From contig NW_003133353.1 of NCBI RefSeq assembly GCF_000003605.2, positions 216,288 to 250,503 of the forward strand: 34,216 nt of DNA. The letters are read 5' to 3'. The notes under the pieces were generated by a model. That model was not told where the DNA came from, ran no database searches, and saw nothing but the letters and a program-made list of their open reading frames with translations. This stretch comes from Saccoglossus kowalevskii. Lineage: Eukaryota; Hemichordata; Enteropneusta; Harrimaniidae. Position numbers and translations under genes: made by a program. How positions within the stretch are numbered: position 1 is the first letter of the stretch; each line of letters begins with the position of its first letter. Positions 8,262-19,440 of this stretch are shown one piece after another.

Positions 8262-9700
8262 AATTTGTTTTACTGGACTTGAAGATATCTTTTCTTAAAA
8301 TCTCAGTCTCAAGAGATGATCGAAATGAAATAACTATTATAGAAGTATCCAATTTGTTTTACTGGACTCAAGAATCTACAGTATAGACTAAACCCCTCTG
8401 ATGAAAGAAGGACAACAAATCACATAAACAGAAACAGTTGGAATGTATGCTTGCTCATCTGGTAACTCGTCATAGGAGCAATGCACCTTGTGTCACAGTA
8501 TTAAAGGCCACCCAAATTTACAGAACAATGTTTATAAGTTTATATATGCACTTTGGCTGCAATGGGACTGGAAAAATATTTAAATTTACAGCACTCATCA
8601 AGATTTTGTTACACAATATCCCATCAATGCAGCTGGTTGATTAGCCTTTAATATGTGACACATTGCCTCAGAGTTTCTCTATTTTACACAAAATAGTTCT
8701 CTGGAATGAAAAATAACTGCTGCGTGGCTCAACGTTGCTTTTAAATCTGCACTAAATAGAAGAAACTCTTTCCATCCTGTGAACTTGACTTGAGATTGTT
8801 GACAGCCATATAGCACCAACAATGTACTAAAAACCTGAGTTTTTATCCCATACAATGTAGCTGTCATCATAATACGCGGATCTCGTCATGGTGTTGTGCC
8901 AAGACATTGACAATTTTTTTTATTATGTATGTCCTCCTGTTAATTGATTTTAATCTCTCAACATTTTGAAGTGGTTGACTTGGTATTGTGGCCAATTTAT
9001 TATTTCTTGGTCATTCTATACTATCACTGTATAGCCCATTACTCATGATGACTTTAACACACTTGCAGTAAGTGCAAGGTGGTTGAATGATTTATTTTGC
9101 AAGCTACTTTATAAGTATTTAATACACCTTGTTATTACAAAATAATATAATATCATTTATGGATTAACATATGTTTAGTGCTTGGTGGTCCTTTTAGTCT
9201 TTGGTTTGTTGCTTGGTTTTAATTGCCAGTCTTCAACTCCTGTCCTATCCAAAGTACTGTAACCAATGACATCAGTGTATTTCTCTGTGCATAACAATAA
9301 TACTCTTCAATCTCTGGGACTGGACATCATTGGCTGTGTTTGTTTCCCATCATAACTTAATTCACCAAATTTGACTACACTATGTATGTGATTCACAGAA
9401 ATTCATGAGAAAATTTGCAAACTTTTCTTAGTGATTATAGCTTTAATTTTTTTGTGTTGCATATTCATTGGTTTAGAATCTGCTGTTATTAACAGTTGGT
9501 TTATATATCTACTGATTAATGTAATTGACTCAAATTCATGTATCCATAAGATGAATTGAACAATACAATTCAATGTGAGTCACTTTCTCGCGACGGCGAA
9601 TACTAATGGCAAGTATTGACACCCTCATTACCCATATGCAATATTCTCTTAATTTTAACCTGATTTCCAAATTTTTACTGCAAAATAAATACCGTACATA
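8262..9700 (+). other. Probable 3' UTR of the RNF gene
   Basis: AT-rich sequence following the stop codon. An 18-bp direct repeat (AATTTGTTTTACTGGACT) occurs at about 8262 and 8351. Possible polyadenylation hexamers are ATTAAA at 8500-8505 and AATAAA at 9684-9689. The true end of the transcript cannot be read from the sequence. Short open frames here show no family resemblance. Confidence 0.4.
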
Positions 9701-12700
9701 GCAATGTGTAATCAATTCATTGTAAGGATTTAACATGTAAGATCACCACACAAACAAACCCTTGACATAATTAGCTGTGAATGAAGTGTTATAAACAAAA
9801 TACTGTGTTTTTCTGACTTTATATATTTTCGAAAATACTTTTTTCCGTACCAGATGCAATTGTAAGGAGAAATTTTATCATTTTGTACCACATTGTTTCA
9901 TAGTTGGGACACTTAATTGACTAAATGTATCCTAGTTAGTGTTACCTGATTTGTACCAGATTTGTAAATAATAATAACATAATATGAATTCATGGGCTTC
10001 CACTATTCTTTCGCCAATGGTCAATTAAATGTTGATGTGTGACCGCAAAAAAATGTACAGGTATGTCATTCTTGCCACCAAAAGCTAAATACATAGATGT
10101 ACCATGAAATATTCATCCTCACAAAAGTAAATCTTTAAACGAAAAGTATGGTACATTTAATGTACTACATGAATTTTAAAAATATTATGATCTTTCATAA
10201 TGTTAAGTTTCTGAACATGTTAGCTAAGTGGAAGCCCAGAATTGAAATAACAGTATATCATCAAAGTCATTTCAGACTAACATGAATGTCATATTGTTAC
10301 CATCATTCTTTACATGGTCTGTTTGCACATTTAAACTGGAGATGCTTGGCAATGACAATGGCTGACAGAAACGTGACTTTGACTGGTAAATGGCACATAC
10401 TGTTGTCTAACAGATGCATGTTGTTGACTGACTGCCACCCACGTGCAGCTGACAGCATGTGCACATGCTGGTGGGACCAATGTTCCCCCAAGCCTTTATT
10501 TCATGCAATCTTGTGATATCAATCCAGTTGCTTTGTGCCAAGCATTTTTAAAACACTGGGCAGGACATTATGTTTGCTGCTTGCTAAGTACAGTTAAAAC
10601 AAAGTTGCTGTTGCATTTTTTGCTATGTTAATTGTAGATTGTACCCATGATATATATTTTGATCACCAGGCAGTGTGTCTTGGTTATCCTCACAAATTCA
10701 CATTTCAGGAGTGGTCAAGTACTGCAAGTTACAACTTTCTTTATCCTCATGGATATACAGTTGCTAAGTTGACTAACTATTACCTCTTTAACTAATGGCA
10801 TCATAATTATTTCTAAAATGACAGGTTCTAAAATGGATACAACTATGCATGTTTTACTTCTGTAATTATTGTTTTAATTAGAACCTGAAAGAGCAGTTAG
10901 TTTGATATCAATTGTTTATAACTTTGTGTATTTGTAAATTTGTCCCCCTTGACCACACAAGTATGTGGTGTATTCTTCTTGCATAAGTTTGTTTGGGCCA
11001 AATGTAAATTTGAGCGCATTACTGCATATACATGCATTGTATTATGTATATAATGAAAAACCATTCCATGTCGCAAAGCAACAATTTGAGATATGAGAAA
11101 TTAATTTTCCTATAAAACCAGTGAATAAAAGTGGTAATGACGTTTTGGATTCATGTATCTTGAAAAATTGTCTATTGACCCCAATTTTGTTTTTCGGTAT
11201 TCTGATGGCATGAACTTGTAAAAATAAAAGTATGACAAACATGACATATAATCTGCAATTTAGCTCAAAACTCCTTAATGGTCAAAAGTAAACATTATCT
11301 TTGTACCTACCCTGTTTACACCTGGTTATTATAAAATGCCAGCAAAACGTTTATCATTCGTATACATCGCAGTGAGTACTTTTTATTCATAAATAACTTC
11401 AACAGGACTACTGGATCTGTATTTGTCAAATATAATTCAACAAGTTAAACACTTTATATATGCACGAAACGTTTACTTCCTTTCCCGTAAATGAAGTCTG
11501 TTACCTTTGATGTGGTTTTTGTGTAACCTGCTAGTTTTATAAAATATCTATTTGCCCCAATAATGTCATCATATCAAGGTGGATGCACTTGTCTTGCTAA
11601 AACCATCACCTGCCACATATCTGTATGTTAAAATTTAAAACCAGAGCTAATAAGTCAACATAACTGGAACTCGCAGTAGCATTTCTTGTGCCCAGACTTT
11701 GCTAGTAACATCTATGCAAGAAAAGTGAATTTACAATGGGTGAGGAGTTTGAAACTCGTTTGAACATTGAGCTCCTGCATGTGTGTCATATTGAATCTAT
11801 CCAACTTGAGGCTAGATAGTGACTGCTCTGTTTTCATGAACACTAATGTGCATGAAGTATTACTTTTGGTATTTTATCTTGATATTTTCATTACCAGATA
11901 TTCTATCATTTTAAAATTTACAAATATGTCAATTGTACTTTTTACACATGCAAAACTCTTCAAGGATAAAGCAGTGCTGGTGGTTATTATAGATGAACAA
12001 ATTCTAGAGACAGGTTTATAGTAGGGGGTGGTAGTTTCATTACATTATCCTTTAATGTCAAGAATTTCCAAATTTTAAACTTGACCTTTAACACACACCA
12101 AGAATACACAAAATGCATGTGTGGTACTCGTGTAACAACAATGTTAAAATTGTAGTGTAAACTTTGCTAGATTTGGTGTTGTGTTGTCCCAACATCAAGG
12201 TTTTATTGTGGTACATTGTCTGTATAATTTGTTTAGACATGTATCTTAAACTATGATCCCGTCTTTTCATAATTCTATTTATACAGTTTTGTCAAAAAGG
12301 TACATCTCTATAATTTCTTGATTATTTTATTTGATGTTTTTCTCTGGAAGGAGTTACTAATTTCCAGAATCTTTTTGTTTTGTGAGTTGAAGATAATTTA
12401 CTGATATCTTTTTTTTTTTGTAAAAAAACAAAACATGATATTTCGCAGAAAATGTGTAATATTTATGATCATCTCTATCCCAGAATACTCCTAAAAAGCA
12501 AACTTGTAAATAAAGATCATATGACTGTTAACTTTTAAACTGTTGTGTCCATAGCAGTGTTAATTTTAAATGTTGGCCAGGAAGGTTTCATCAGGGGTAG
12601 TTTTACAATTTATCAGTTTTTGTCAAGTAAAGTTGGAAACTAGTTGAATTCGCATTGTATACCTAGCCACAGTCACCAGAATGTTAAATCTAAAAAAAAC

Positions 12701-12714
12701 ACAGTCAAAAAATC
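9701..12714. other. Intergenic AT-rich DNA, nothing recognised
   Basis: About 3 kb with no convincing exon, RNA gene or repeat array. Further AATAAA hexamers occur near 11222 and 12508, so a very long RNF 3' UTR cannot be excluded. Open frames of 60-84 codons are at chance level for this composition. Confidence 0.5.
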
Positions 12715-13330
12715 TAGAAGACGGAATGAGCAAGTTAGAAAGCTGAAATGAGAATCTAGAAACATTGAGCAAGTCAGAAAGTTAAATGAAAATATAGGAG
12801 ATACAATGAGCAAGTCGTAGCTAAGATGAGAATCTAGCAAGTTAGCTAAAATTATATAAAATATGCAATGAGCATGTTAGAAGCTATGATTAGAATCGAG
12901 AAACATTGAGCAAGTCATAAAGCTAAAATAAGAATCTGAGACAGAATTAGCCAAGATGAGAATCTAGAAGATACAATGAGCAAGTTAGAAAGCTAAAATG
13001 AGAATCTAAAGATGCAATGAGAGAGTTAGAAAGGTACGATGAAAATCTTGAAAACACAATAAGCGACTCAGAAAGATAAAATTAGAATCTAGAAGATACC
13101 ATGACTGAGCTGTAGCTAAGATGAGAATCTAGAAAACACAATACGGTAAGCTAAAATGATAATCTAAAATCATTGAGCGAGTTAGAAAGTTAAAATGAGA
13201 TTCTAGAAGATACAATAAGCGAGTTAAAAAGCTAATATGAGAATCTAAAGATACAATGAGCGAGTTAAAAAAGCTACGATGCAAATCTTGAAAACACAAG
13301 TGAGTTAGAAAGATAAAATGAGAGTTTACT
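12715..13330. repeat. Degenerate 42-bp minisatellite (left part)
   Basis: Repeated purine-rich units of about 42 bp read roughly GAGAATCTAGAAGATACAAT, then GAGCAAGTTAGAAAGCTAAAAT, with many substitutions and small indels. Well-preserved neighbours start at 12959 and 13001. The same family reappears at 19090-19440 and 20535-20600 on the far side of the retrotransposon and the gap. Confidence 0.85.
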
Positions 13331-13388
13331 ACATCACCTACCAGAAATGTGGAAATAATAAATTTCATTTATTACTACTTAGACTTAA

Positions 13389-13736
13389 TTACAGATTACA
13401 GCCCGAACGGAAACTATTAGGGAATATACCGGGGTCCACAAAGAACACCCTAGGGTAACATTCCCTATAAAAAATGGCCATGTCTAAGGGGTCACCCTCG
13501 GGGTGATCACGCAATCGAGGCCTGACCCATTCATTTGCTTTTGTTTCCGCTACCCAACGGTTGCATAATTTTTCAGCTAAGGTGCTACCGAACAAAAGTT
13601 TTCTGTCTGAGCATATCATGAAATTCTAGTGGTGACTTCGACAACAACATTATATTTGCCCTTATTCCTATTTTTGGCACGGTGAATTTTCTTGTTTTTT
13701 CATGATCATCTTTCTTATCTTTTTCTAGACTTCATA
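13389..13736. repeat. Left terminal region of the DIRS-like element
   Basis: A compositional step up in GC begins near 13389. It contains a near-palindrome (GGTCACCC tcg GGGTGATC, about 13490-13507) and a 76-codon minus-strand open frame (13389-13619) of unknown meaning. DIRS elements carry inverted terminal repeats, but I could not find the matching inverted copy on the right, so this assignment rests on position just before the gag-like start. Confidence 0.5.
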
Positions 13737-15411
13737 ATGCCCAAGTCTCTAAAAAAGACAAAGAATGTTCTGACGGAAAAGTCAGGACGTAAGACATGCT
13801 CCTCTTGCCTTAAAAAAATGCTGAGTTGGTGATCCGCACATGTGTTGCCATTCATGTTTGGGTTGCGTCAGGGACTTGGGTTATTGCCTTGAGGGTCTCT
13901 GCGATCTTTGAGATCCAAAAACGTGGGAGCATTGCGAGGTAAGGCTGAAGGCAAGCGATTCAAAGCTGGTAAATCCCGAGATAATAAGGGGAAATCCCTA
14001 GCCACAGTTAGCGATGAAATGTCTGATTCAATGAGTGAAAAATCTCTCCCTCCACTTGGTAATCAAGACGAGGCTCTCCTCCAATCGAGAACCGAGAGTG
14101 ATCGAGAGTTGTCGCGATCTGACTCACTGCTCGATGTAGTGGAATCAACGATCGAGGCTAGACCTTTAAGACCCATTATCTCTGGGGTAACGGTGACGTC
14201 GTCGATAACCTGGAAACAACACCGGTGGCGGCAGCAGATGCCCCTACTTGTGACTCTGTGAGGGGAGGGGACTCCAGTGTTAGTACCCCTGAACAGGGTG
14301 GTACACAACCCATTTGCGGGGTGCAGCTACCACTTACCCAGCAGTCTCTAAAAAAGACAAAGAATGTTCCGACGGAAAGTCAGGACATAAGACGAGAGAC
14401 GTCAAAGCGCTCGACCCCACTTTGTCGGGACAGTCACAGGCTACCCAACCAACCGGAGCCCAGCTGACCCTTACTAATATGCAGTTAAGGTTGCAGCTTG
14501 TGAACCAGACAGTGCTTGGCGTGAGACTTTTGTTTTGTACGGGCCGGTGGTAACCCCCCCCAGATGGGGGAGTCGCCTTTGGACCCGCTCTCATCGACAC
14601 TCTCCCCTCCCACTGCCGGTGTGGAGACTACACCCGCTGGCCAACTCCCCTGGGCACTTTGTTTGGCCCAGTCTATGGAGGGTCTCAGAGGACGATGGAG
14701 GGGGGCCATTTGGGAGAAAAGGACAAGCAGCTTAATCCTGGTTTTGGAGCGGCCCTGTCCAATGCCTTCCGTTGGGTGAATCGATAGCCCATTGGGGTTA
14801 TGCAAACTGTTGATGGGTCTCCGGTGTGGGATACTCATGTGGTACCACAGCCTTCTCCATTGGCTCCTCATCCCGGTACTCATACCTTTGTTAAGGTGGG
14901 TTGTGTGGATCGGGAAGGCCACGTTGTGTGGACATTTGACCAGCACCAGTGCCTACAAGTGCATCTGGCTTTACATGCAGAACTTAGACCCATCAATTTA
15001 TAGAATGGTCTTTGGCATTAGAGCGTCAGCTCACCTTGCTAAGTTCTTGCTCAGCAATGATCCTCGGGCAGATGGGCCAGTACCTGGCTGCGCAGAGAGT
15101 CGCTATGTGCGATATCATACTGCCCTCTTGGCAGGAGCGGTTTCAGTTGAGTGGGAGGCAGTTCTGAGTCAGTGTGCCTATTCTACGCCAGCGGGAGACG
15201 AATTTGATCGCCTGTGGAGAAGGCCTTGGGGCATGACCGGCTATTTGGTGGCCGGTTAACTGATGCAGTGAACGATTTGGCAGTTGCTGAGGATCAGCAT
15301 ATCCAATTGAAGCAATCATTCCTGTTGGCCAAGGTGGCTAGTCCTTCTAGTCAAAAGTTCAAATCAAAACAGCAAGGCGACTCAGGCAGTAAGTCCTCTG
15401 CTCGGGACTAA
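13737..15411 (+). pseudogene. DIRS gag-like ORF, broken
   Basis: ATG at 13737 opens MPKSLKKTKNVLTEKSGRKT, followed by a Cys-rich stretch (CSSC, then CCHSCLGC and later CxxxLC after a frameshift near 13828). This resembles the N-terminal Cys-rich region of animal DIRS gag proteins. An in-frame TGA (13909-13911) sits where the Cys-rich region continues. Further segments lie in changing frames: 13911-14261, 14800-15003, 14990-15235 (with HLAKFLLSNDPRADG) and 15214-15411, the last ending at a TAA-type stop after a Lys/Ser-rich tail. A 51-52 bp stretch of the start (13744-13795) is repeated at 14343-14393. Gag is the structural protein in the family; this copy cannot make it. Confidence 0.7.
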
Positions 15412-15799
15412 AACCAGCGAGGATCAAAGCGCTCATGGTCTTCATGGGGCAGAAGAAGTAGCGGGAAAAGTCAGAAAAAGCCCAAGAAACGTGGCTTTGG
15501 TGTCGGGCATTCTGACACTTCTGGGGACCAGGTGGTCGCAAAGTCTCTTTGAAGGTTTTGCCGGCTGCCTGGACATGGATGGTGGTATGTCTCTGGGTCT
15601 CCCTCTCTGGAGTCCTCGGACTCAGGCTCCCCATCTTCGTCCTCCCATACTGGAGCCTGGAGTTCGGGGAGCTCTAGCTCCTTCCAGTGGGATCGCGCCT
15701 TATGCAGCACATTCCAGCTTTGCGCAGGAGAATTTCCGATCCCTGGACACTCGCAGTAGTGTCCCCTGGGTATCAGATTCCTCTTCAATCTATGACTCC

Positions 15800-16660
15800 T
15801 CTGTCTCCTCATCCTCCCTCTGGACTTTTGCCGAGGGACGAGGTCAAGGCAGAGACGATCCAACAGAAAGTAGCGAACCTTCTGGAGAAAAGGGCGATAC
15901 ACCAGTGGAGAACCATCATTTATTACCAGGGTTCTATTTCTACATCTTCCTCATTCCCAAGAGTTCAGTGGGTTGTGTCCAGTCCTAGATCTCTGTCGGC
16001 TGAACGGGTGTGTGGAACTCAATTGCTTCTGGATGGAAACACAGGCTTCGGTACTTCTGTCAGTGCACTTGGGTGATTGGCTGGCATCCCCATTCACCAC
16101 TCCTGCAGCCGGTATCTCAGATTCCCATTAGAGGGCAATTTTTATGAGTTTACTGCTCTCACTTTTGGTCTGGGTGGTAAGACATGTGACCCAGCTGTTA
16201 CACAGGTCGTTGGTCTATCTGAACCAATATCTCGAGGTGTTAGTGGAGCATGTGCGGTTGACACAAACGCTCCTCCACGAGTTGGGCTTTTTAATAAATA
16301 TTGCCAAGTTCAATCCAATACTGTCTCACAGCCTGGTTTTTCTGGGTATGCGGAGCAAGGCTTGTTCACCCCTCTCAGGAGCGATGCGATTCCCTTACAG
16401 AGCTCGCCAGCCAACTCCTGTTGACGTAATTGGCGTTGATGCAAGAACTGATGTGTCTTATTTGCAAAATGACTTCAGTTCATCGTCTGGTTCTGTTAGT
16501 AGCTCTCGGGTCTCATCCAAGACAGAGGAGCTTACTGGACTACACGGCCCACATACGGATCCTGACGTTGGGTTCAATTGTTGGACCAAGCGATATTGGC
16601 CCTCCTTTTGTGGAAGGACGCACGAAACTTGGAAACGGGAATACCCCTAGATCCGATGAC
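15800..16660 (+). pseudogene. DIRS reverse transcriptase, broken and internally deleted
   Basis: Fragments in order: KVANLLEKRAIHQW (about 15865-15910), GFYFYIFLIPKSS (15929-15967), GDWLAS (16072-16089), IPIHHSCSRYLRFPL (16086-16130), FYEFTALTFGL (to 16172), VYLNQYLEV (from 16213), then LLHELGFLINIAKFN and LVFLGM. These are the fingers, palm and thumb boxes of a DIRS reverse transcriptase, spread over at least three frames. GDWLAS and IPIH overlap by a few bases, so the stretch that normally holds the first catalytic Asp between them is gone. The box that normally carries the paired catalytic Asp reads YLNQ. Both losses make the enzyme inactive independently of the frameshifts. Confidence 0.88.
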
Positions 16661-17258
16661 TACCTCGCTGACTCTCATTACAGATGCGTCACTCCAGTGA
16701 TTGGGCGGTCATCAGATGGATATTCAGGTCCAAGGGACATGGCCTCCCTTATATTCAGGGCGCCACATCAATTGGTTGGAGTTGCAGACCGTCCTACTGT
16801 TTCTGAAACATTTTCAGGAAGTCACACACTACCAAAGAGTGCTGCTTTGGAAAGACAACACTTCAGTAGTGTCGTACATTAATAAGGAGGGGGGCGCATT
16901 CCCCCACGTTGTTGAAGCTAGGTGCCTGGAAAACCAAGTGGAGCTATTGGCTCACCACCTTCTAGGGATAAGCAACAGCGATGCGAACACCCTCTCAAGA
17001 CATATTCAGTTCCAAAACACCGGGTGGCAGACCCCCAGTGGGAGGTGGATTGTCTTTTTTTGTCTCTTGGACAGGCTCTGGATAGACCTGTTTTCCAATC
17101 ACCGGAATGCCAAGCTCCCGATGTACGTGTCACTCCTCCCGGAGACGAGCGCTTTCGCCATGGATGCTCTATCGATGTCTTGGAGTCTCATCGATGATTA
17201 CGCCTTTTCACCCTTTCCACCCAACTGGTGCACCAAGCTATTCCATCTTCCACCGTAG
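16661..17258 (+). pseudogene. DIRS RNase H domain and linker, one in-frame stop
   Basis: LITDASLQ (Asp codon at 16683-16685), then TGA at 16698-16700 in a Trp position, then GTWPP, HINWLELQTVLLFLKHF, LLWKDNTSVVSYINKEGG and HHLLGISNSDANTLSR. These give the acidic residues of the RNase H active site (TDAS, WLEL, KDNT, SDAN) in the arrangement seen in DIRS elements, where the domain degrades the RNA template. Downstream, LWIDLFSNHRNAKLPMYVS and the Trp-rich tail match the region that follows RNase H in these elements. From 16701 to 17258 the frame is uninterrupted. Confidence 0.88.
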
Positions 17259-17650
17259 AGACTGTCAATAAACTCGTGCAAGCGCAAGGCTTTTCTGCAG
17301 AGTTGTCCTAGTTCCTCACTTTCGGCACAGTCGGACGGCATTAGACGTTTGTACGAATCCAGATGGAGACTGTTCAATGATTGGTGTGAGGGAAGGGAGA
17401 TTGATCATCTCTGTCCCTCTATTAGCGAGGTAGTCGATTATTTCCTATATTTAATTGATCAGGGGAAATCTGCTGGACTTAAACTGGCTTTGAGTTCTAT
17501 TATTGTACAACTGTTTAAGTCTTTCTGTCCAAAGTGGCCACACGCCAAGGGGCTAACGAATCCTCCTGACTGAGACTTTTCATTGGTTCTATCAGCGATA
17601 CGACACCCCCCCTTCAAGCCTATGGACAAGGCGGACATGAAGTCCCTATG
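17259..17650 (+). pseudogene. DIRS tyrosine recombinase, N-terminal half only
   Basis: It begins with VNKLVQAQGFSAELS in one frame, shifts, and continues as RLYESRWRLFNDWCEGREID with a SAM-like core-binding domain to 17570. A TGA (17571-17573) stands in a Trp position, followed by DFSLVLSAIRHPPFKPMDKA to about 17640. The catalytic domain (Arg, His-x-x-Arg, Tyr) is absent: similarity stops where a G-run and unrelated DNA begin. In intact elements this enzyme inserts the circular DNA copy by site-specific recombination. Confidence 0.87.
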
Positions 17651-17727
17651 AAAATAGTTTTTTGGGGGGGGGCATCAGGTAGGCGACGCTAAGAGATAGG
17701 GGCACTGTCCTTTAGTGACGGATGTGC

Positions 17728-17781
17728 TTATCATATGAGTGATTGTCCGTTGTCGTCCGGCGTCAATGTTTTACTTTTCGA
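17728..17781 (+). repeat. Truncated copy of the 2.4-kb element next to the gap
   Basis: GCTTATCATATGAGTGATTG followed by a TCCGT/GTC-rich stretch and CAATGTTTTACTTTTCG closely matches 2406-2460, just after the hairpin of the candidate element at 2379. The copy runs into the N gap, so its length is unknown. The hairpin itself is missing on the left. Confidence 0.85.
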
Positions 17782-18674
17782 NNNNNNNNNNNNNNNNNNN
17801 NNNNNNNNNNNNNNNNNNNNNNNNNNNNNNNNNNNNNNNNNNNNNNNNNNNNNNNNNNNNNNNNNNNNNNNNNNNNNNNNNNNNNNNNNNNNNNNNNNNN
17901 NNNNNNNNNNNNNNNNNNNNNNNNNNNNNNNNNNNNNNNNNNNNNNNNNNNNNNNNNNNNNNNNNNNNNNNNNNNNNNNNNNNNNNNNNNNNNNNNNNNN
18001 NNNNNNNNNNNNNNNNNNNNNNNNNNNNNNNNNNNNNNNNNNNNNNNNNNNNNNNNNNNNNNNNNNNNNNNNNNNNNNNNNNNNNNNNNNNNNNNNNNNN
18101 NNNNNNNNNNNNNNNNNNNNNNNNNNNNNNNNNNNNNNNNNNNNNNNNNNNNNNNNNNNNNNNNNNNNNNNNNNNNNNNNNNNNNNNNNNNNNNNNNNNN
18201 NNNNNNNNNNNNNNNNNNNNNNNNNNNNNNNNNNNNNNNNNNNNNNNNNNNNNNNNNNNNNNNNNNNNNNNNNNNNNNNNNNNNNNNNNNNNNNNNNNNN
18301 NNNNNNNNNNNNNNNNNNNNNNNNNNNNNNNNNNNNNNNNNNNNNNNNNNNNNNNNNNNNNNNNNNNNNNNNNNNNNNNNNNNNNNNNNNNNNNNNNNNN
18401 NNNNNNNNNNNNNNNNNNNNNNNNNNNNNNNNNNNNNNNNNNNNNNNNNNNNNNNNNNNNNNNNNNNNNNNNNNNNNNNNNNNNNNNNNNNNNNNNNNNN
18501 NNNNNNNNNNNNNNNNNNNNNNNNNNNNNNNNNNNNNNNNNNNNNNNNNNNNNNNNNNNNNNNNNNNNNNNNNNNNNNNNNNNNNNNNNNNNNNNNNNNN
18601 NNNNNNNNNNNNNNNNNNNNNNNNNNNNNNNNNNNNNNNNNNNNNNNNNNNNNNNNNNNNNNNNNNNNNNNNNN
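17782..18674. other. Assembly gap (893 N)
   Basis: No sequence. The open frames spanning it are artefacts of N translation. Confidence 1.
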
Positions 18675-19089
18675 ACCACTTTAATTTCTATTTATATACC
18701 CACTTCTAAACACAATTGTTTTCAGCGAAAAAAAAACACAACTTTCGCAACCAGTGAGCGCATCCGGGCGACACATTTTATTCAGTCTTTTCCAGTATCT
18801 GGCTTTGAATATAAGGACCTGTGAAAAAGTAAATAAATGTTACACACTTCTAAACCAAAACATTGATAAATGACCACCCACTTTTAAACAAAAAAACGTG
18901 AAATGACACCCCAGTCGGGCAGCACATACTCGTATTGCACTTCTATGGAAGTAGCACCCCCCCCCCCCCGGACCGGGTGCCTGCAAAGAAATCATATTGA
19001 TTTAGATAGTATGTCAGTGAGTAAAGACTGTTTGGTCTTCGTAGTGTTTGACGGGAATGAAGCTGTGCAGAAAATAAAATGCAACTAGG
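18675..19089. other. Short A/C-rich stretch after the gap
   Basis: Recurrent ACCCACTTCTAAACA-like phrases (18699, 18845, 18878) suggest an eroded simple repeat. A run of 13 C lies at 18957-18969. No gene recognised. Confidence 0.55.
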
Positions 19090-19440
19090 TAGAATTGTAA
19101 AATGAGAATTTAGAAGAAACGAGACATAAAATGGCTTACACGAGAATATAGAAGATACATTGAGTAAATTAGAAACTATGTTAAAATTTGAATATAGAAG
19201 AGAATGAGCGAGGCAGAAAGCTGACAATGTCCTGATGATGAGGGAGAAAACTAAAATGAGCAAATAGAAAATACACCGATCTTGTCTGAAAAGCTAATAC
19301 ATGTACGCAACCATGAGTACAAGAAGACATCGTGGAGCTAATCATTAAGCTAAAATGATAGGAAAGAAGATACCACGAGCGAATCTGGAAGCTAACATTA
19401 GAACATAGAATATATATTAGAAAGTTAAGGTAGCGAGACT
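19090..19440. repeat. Degenerate 42-bp minisatellite (right part)
   Basis: AATGAGAATTTAGAAGAAAC, ATATAGAAGATACATTGAGT and AGAATGAGCGAGGCAGAAAG phrases match the array at 12715-13330 in the same orientation, but more diverged. A further fragment is at 20535-20600 (GAGAACATAGAAGAGACAAT). Confidence 0.75.

Larger units (their letters stand above)
13389..17705 (+). mobile_element. Decayed DIRS-like (tyrosine-recombinase) retrotransposon
   Basis: Order on the + strand: terminal region, gag-like ORF, reverse transcriptase, RNase H, then the N-terminal part of a tyrosine recombinase. This order, together with the RNase H signature HINWLEL and the recombinase signature RLYESRWRLFNDWC, identifies a DIRS1-group element. 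Such elements integrate with a tyrosine recombinase instead of an integrase and usually leave no target-site duplication. The GC content and codon pattern are clearly higher than the flanks. The copy is dead: multiple frameshifts, three in-frame TGA codons, deletions in the reverse transcriptase, and loss of the catalytic half of the recombinase and of the right terminal repeat. Exact ends are uncertain. Confidence 0.9.

Noticed and set aside
10286-10631. Short overlapping open frames on both strands
   Set aside because: 60-76 codons, no family features, at the level expected by chance.
15359-15902. Minus-strand frames in the retrotransposon
   Set aside because: Shadows of the + strand gag and reverse transcriptase; DIRS domains are recognisable only on the + strand.
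17735-18824. 300-codon open frames across the N run
   Set aside because: Created by translating N as X.
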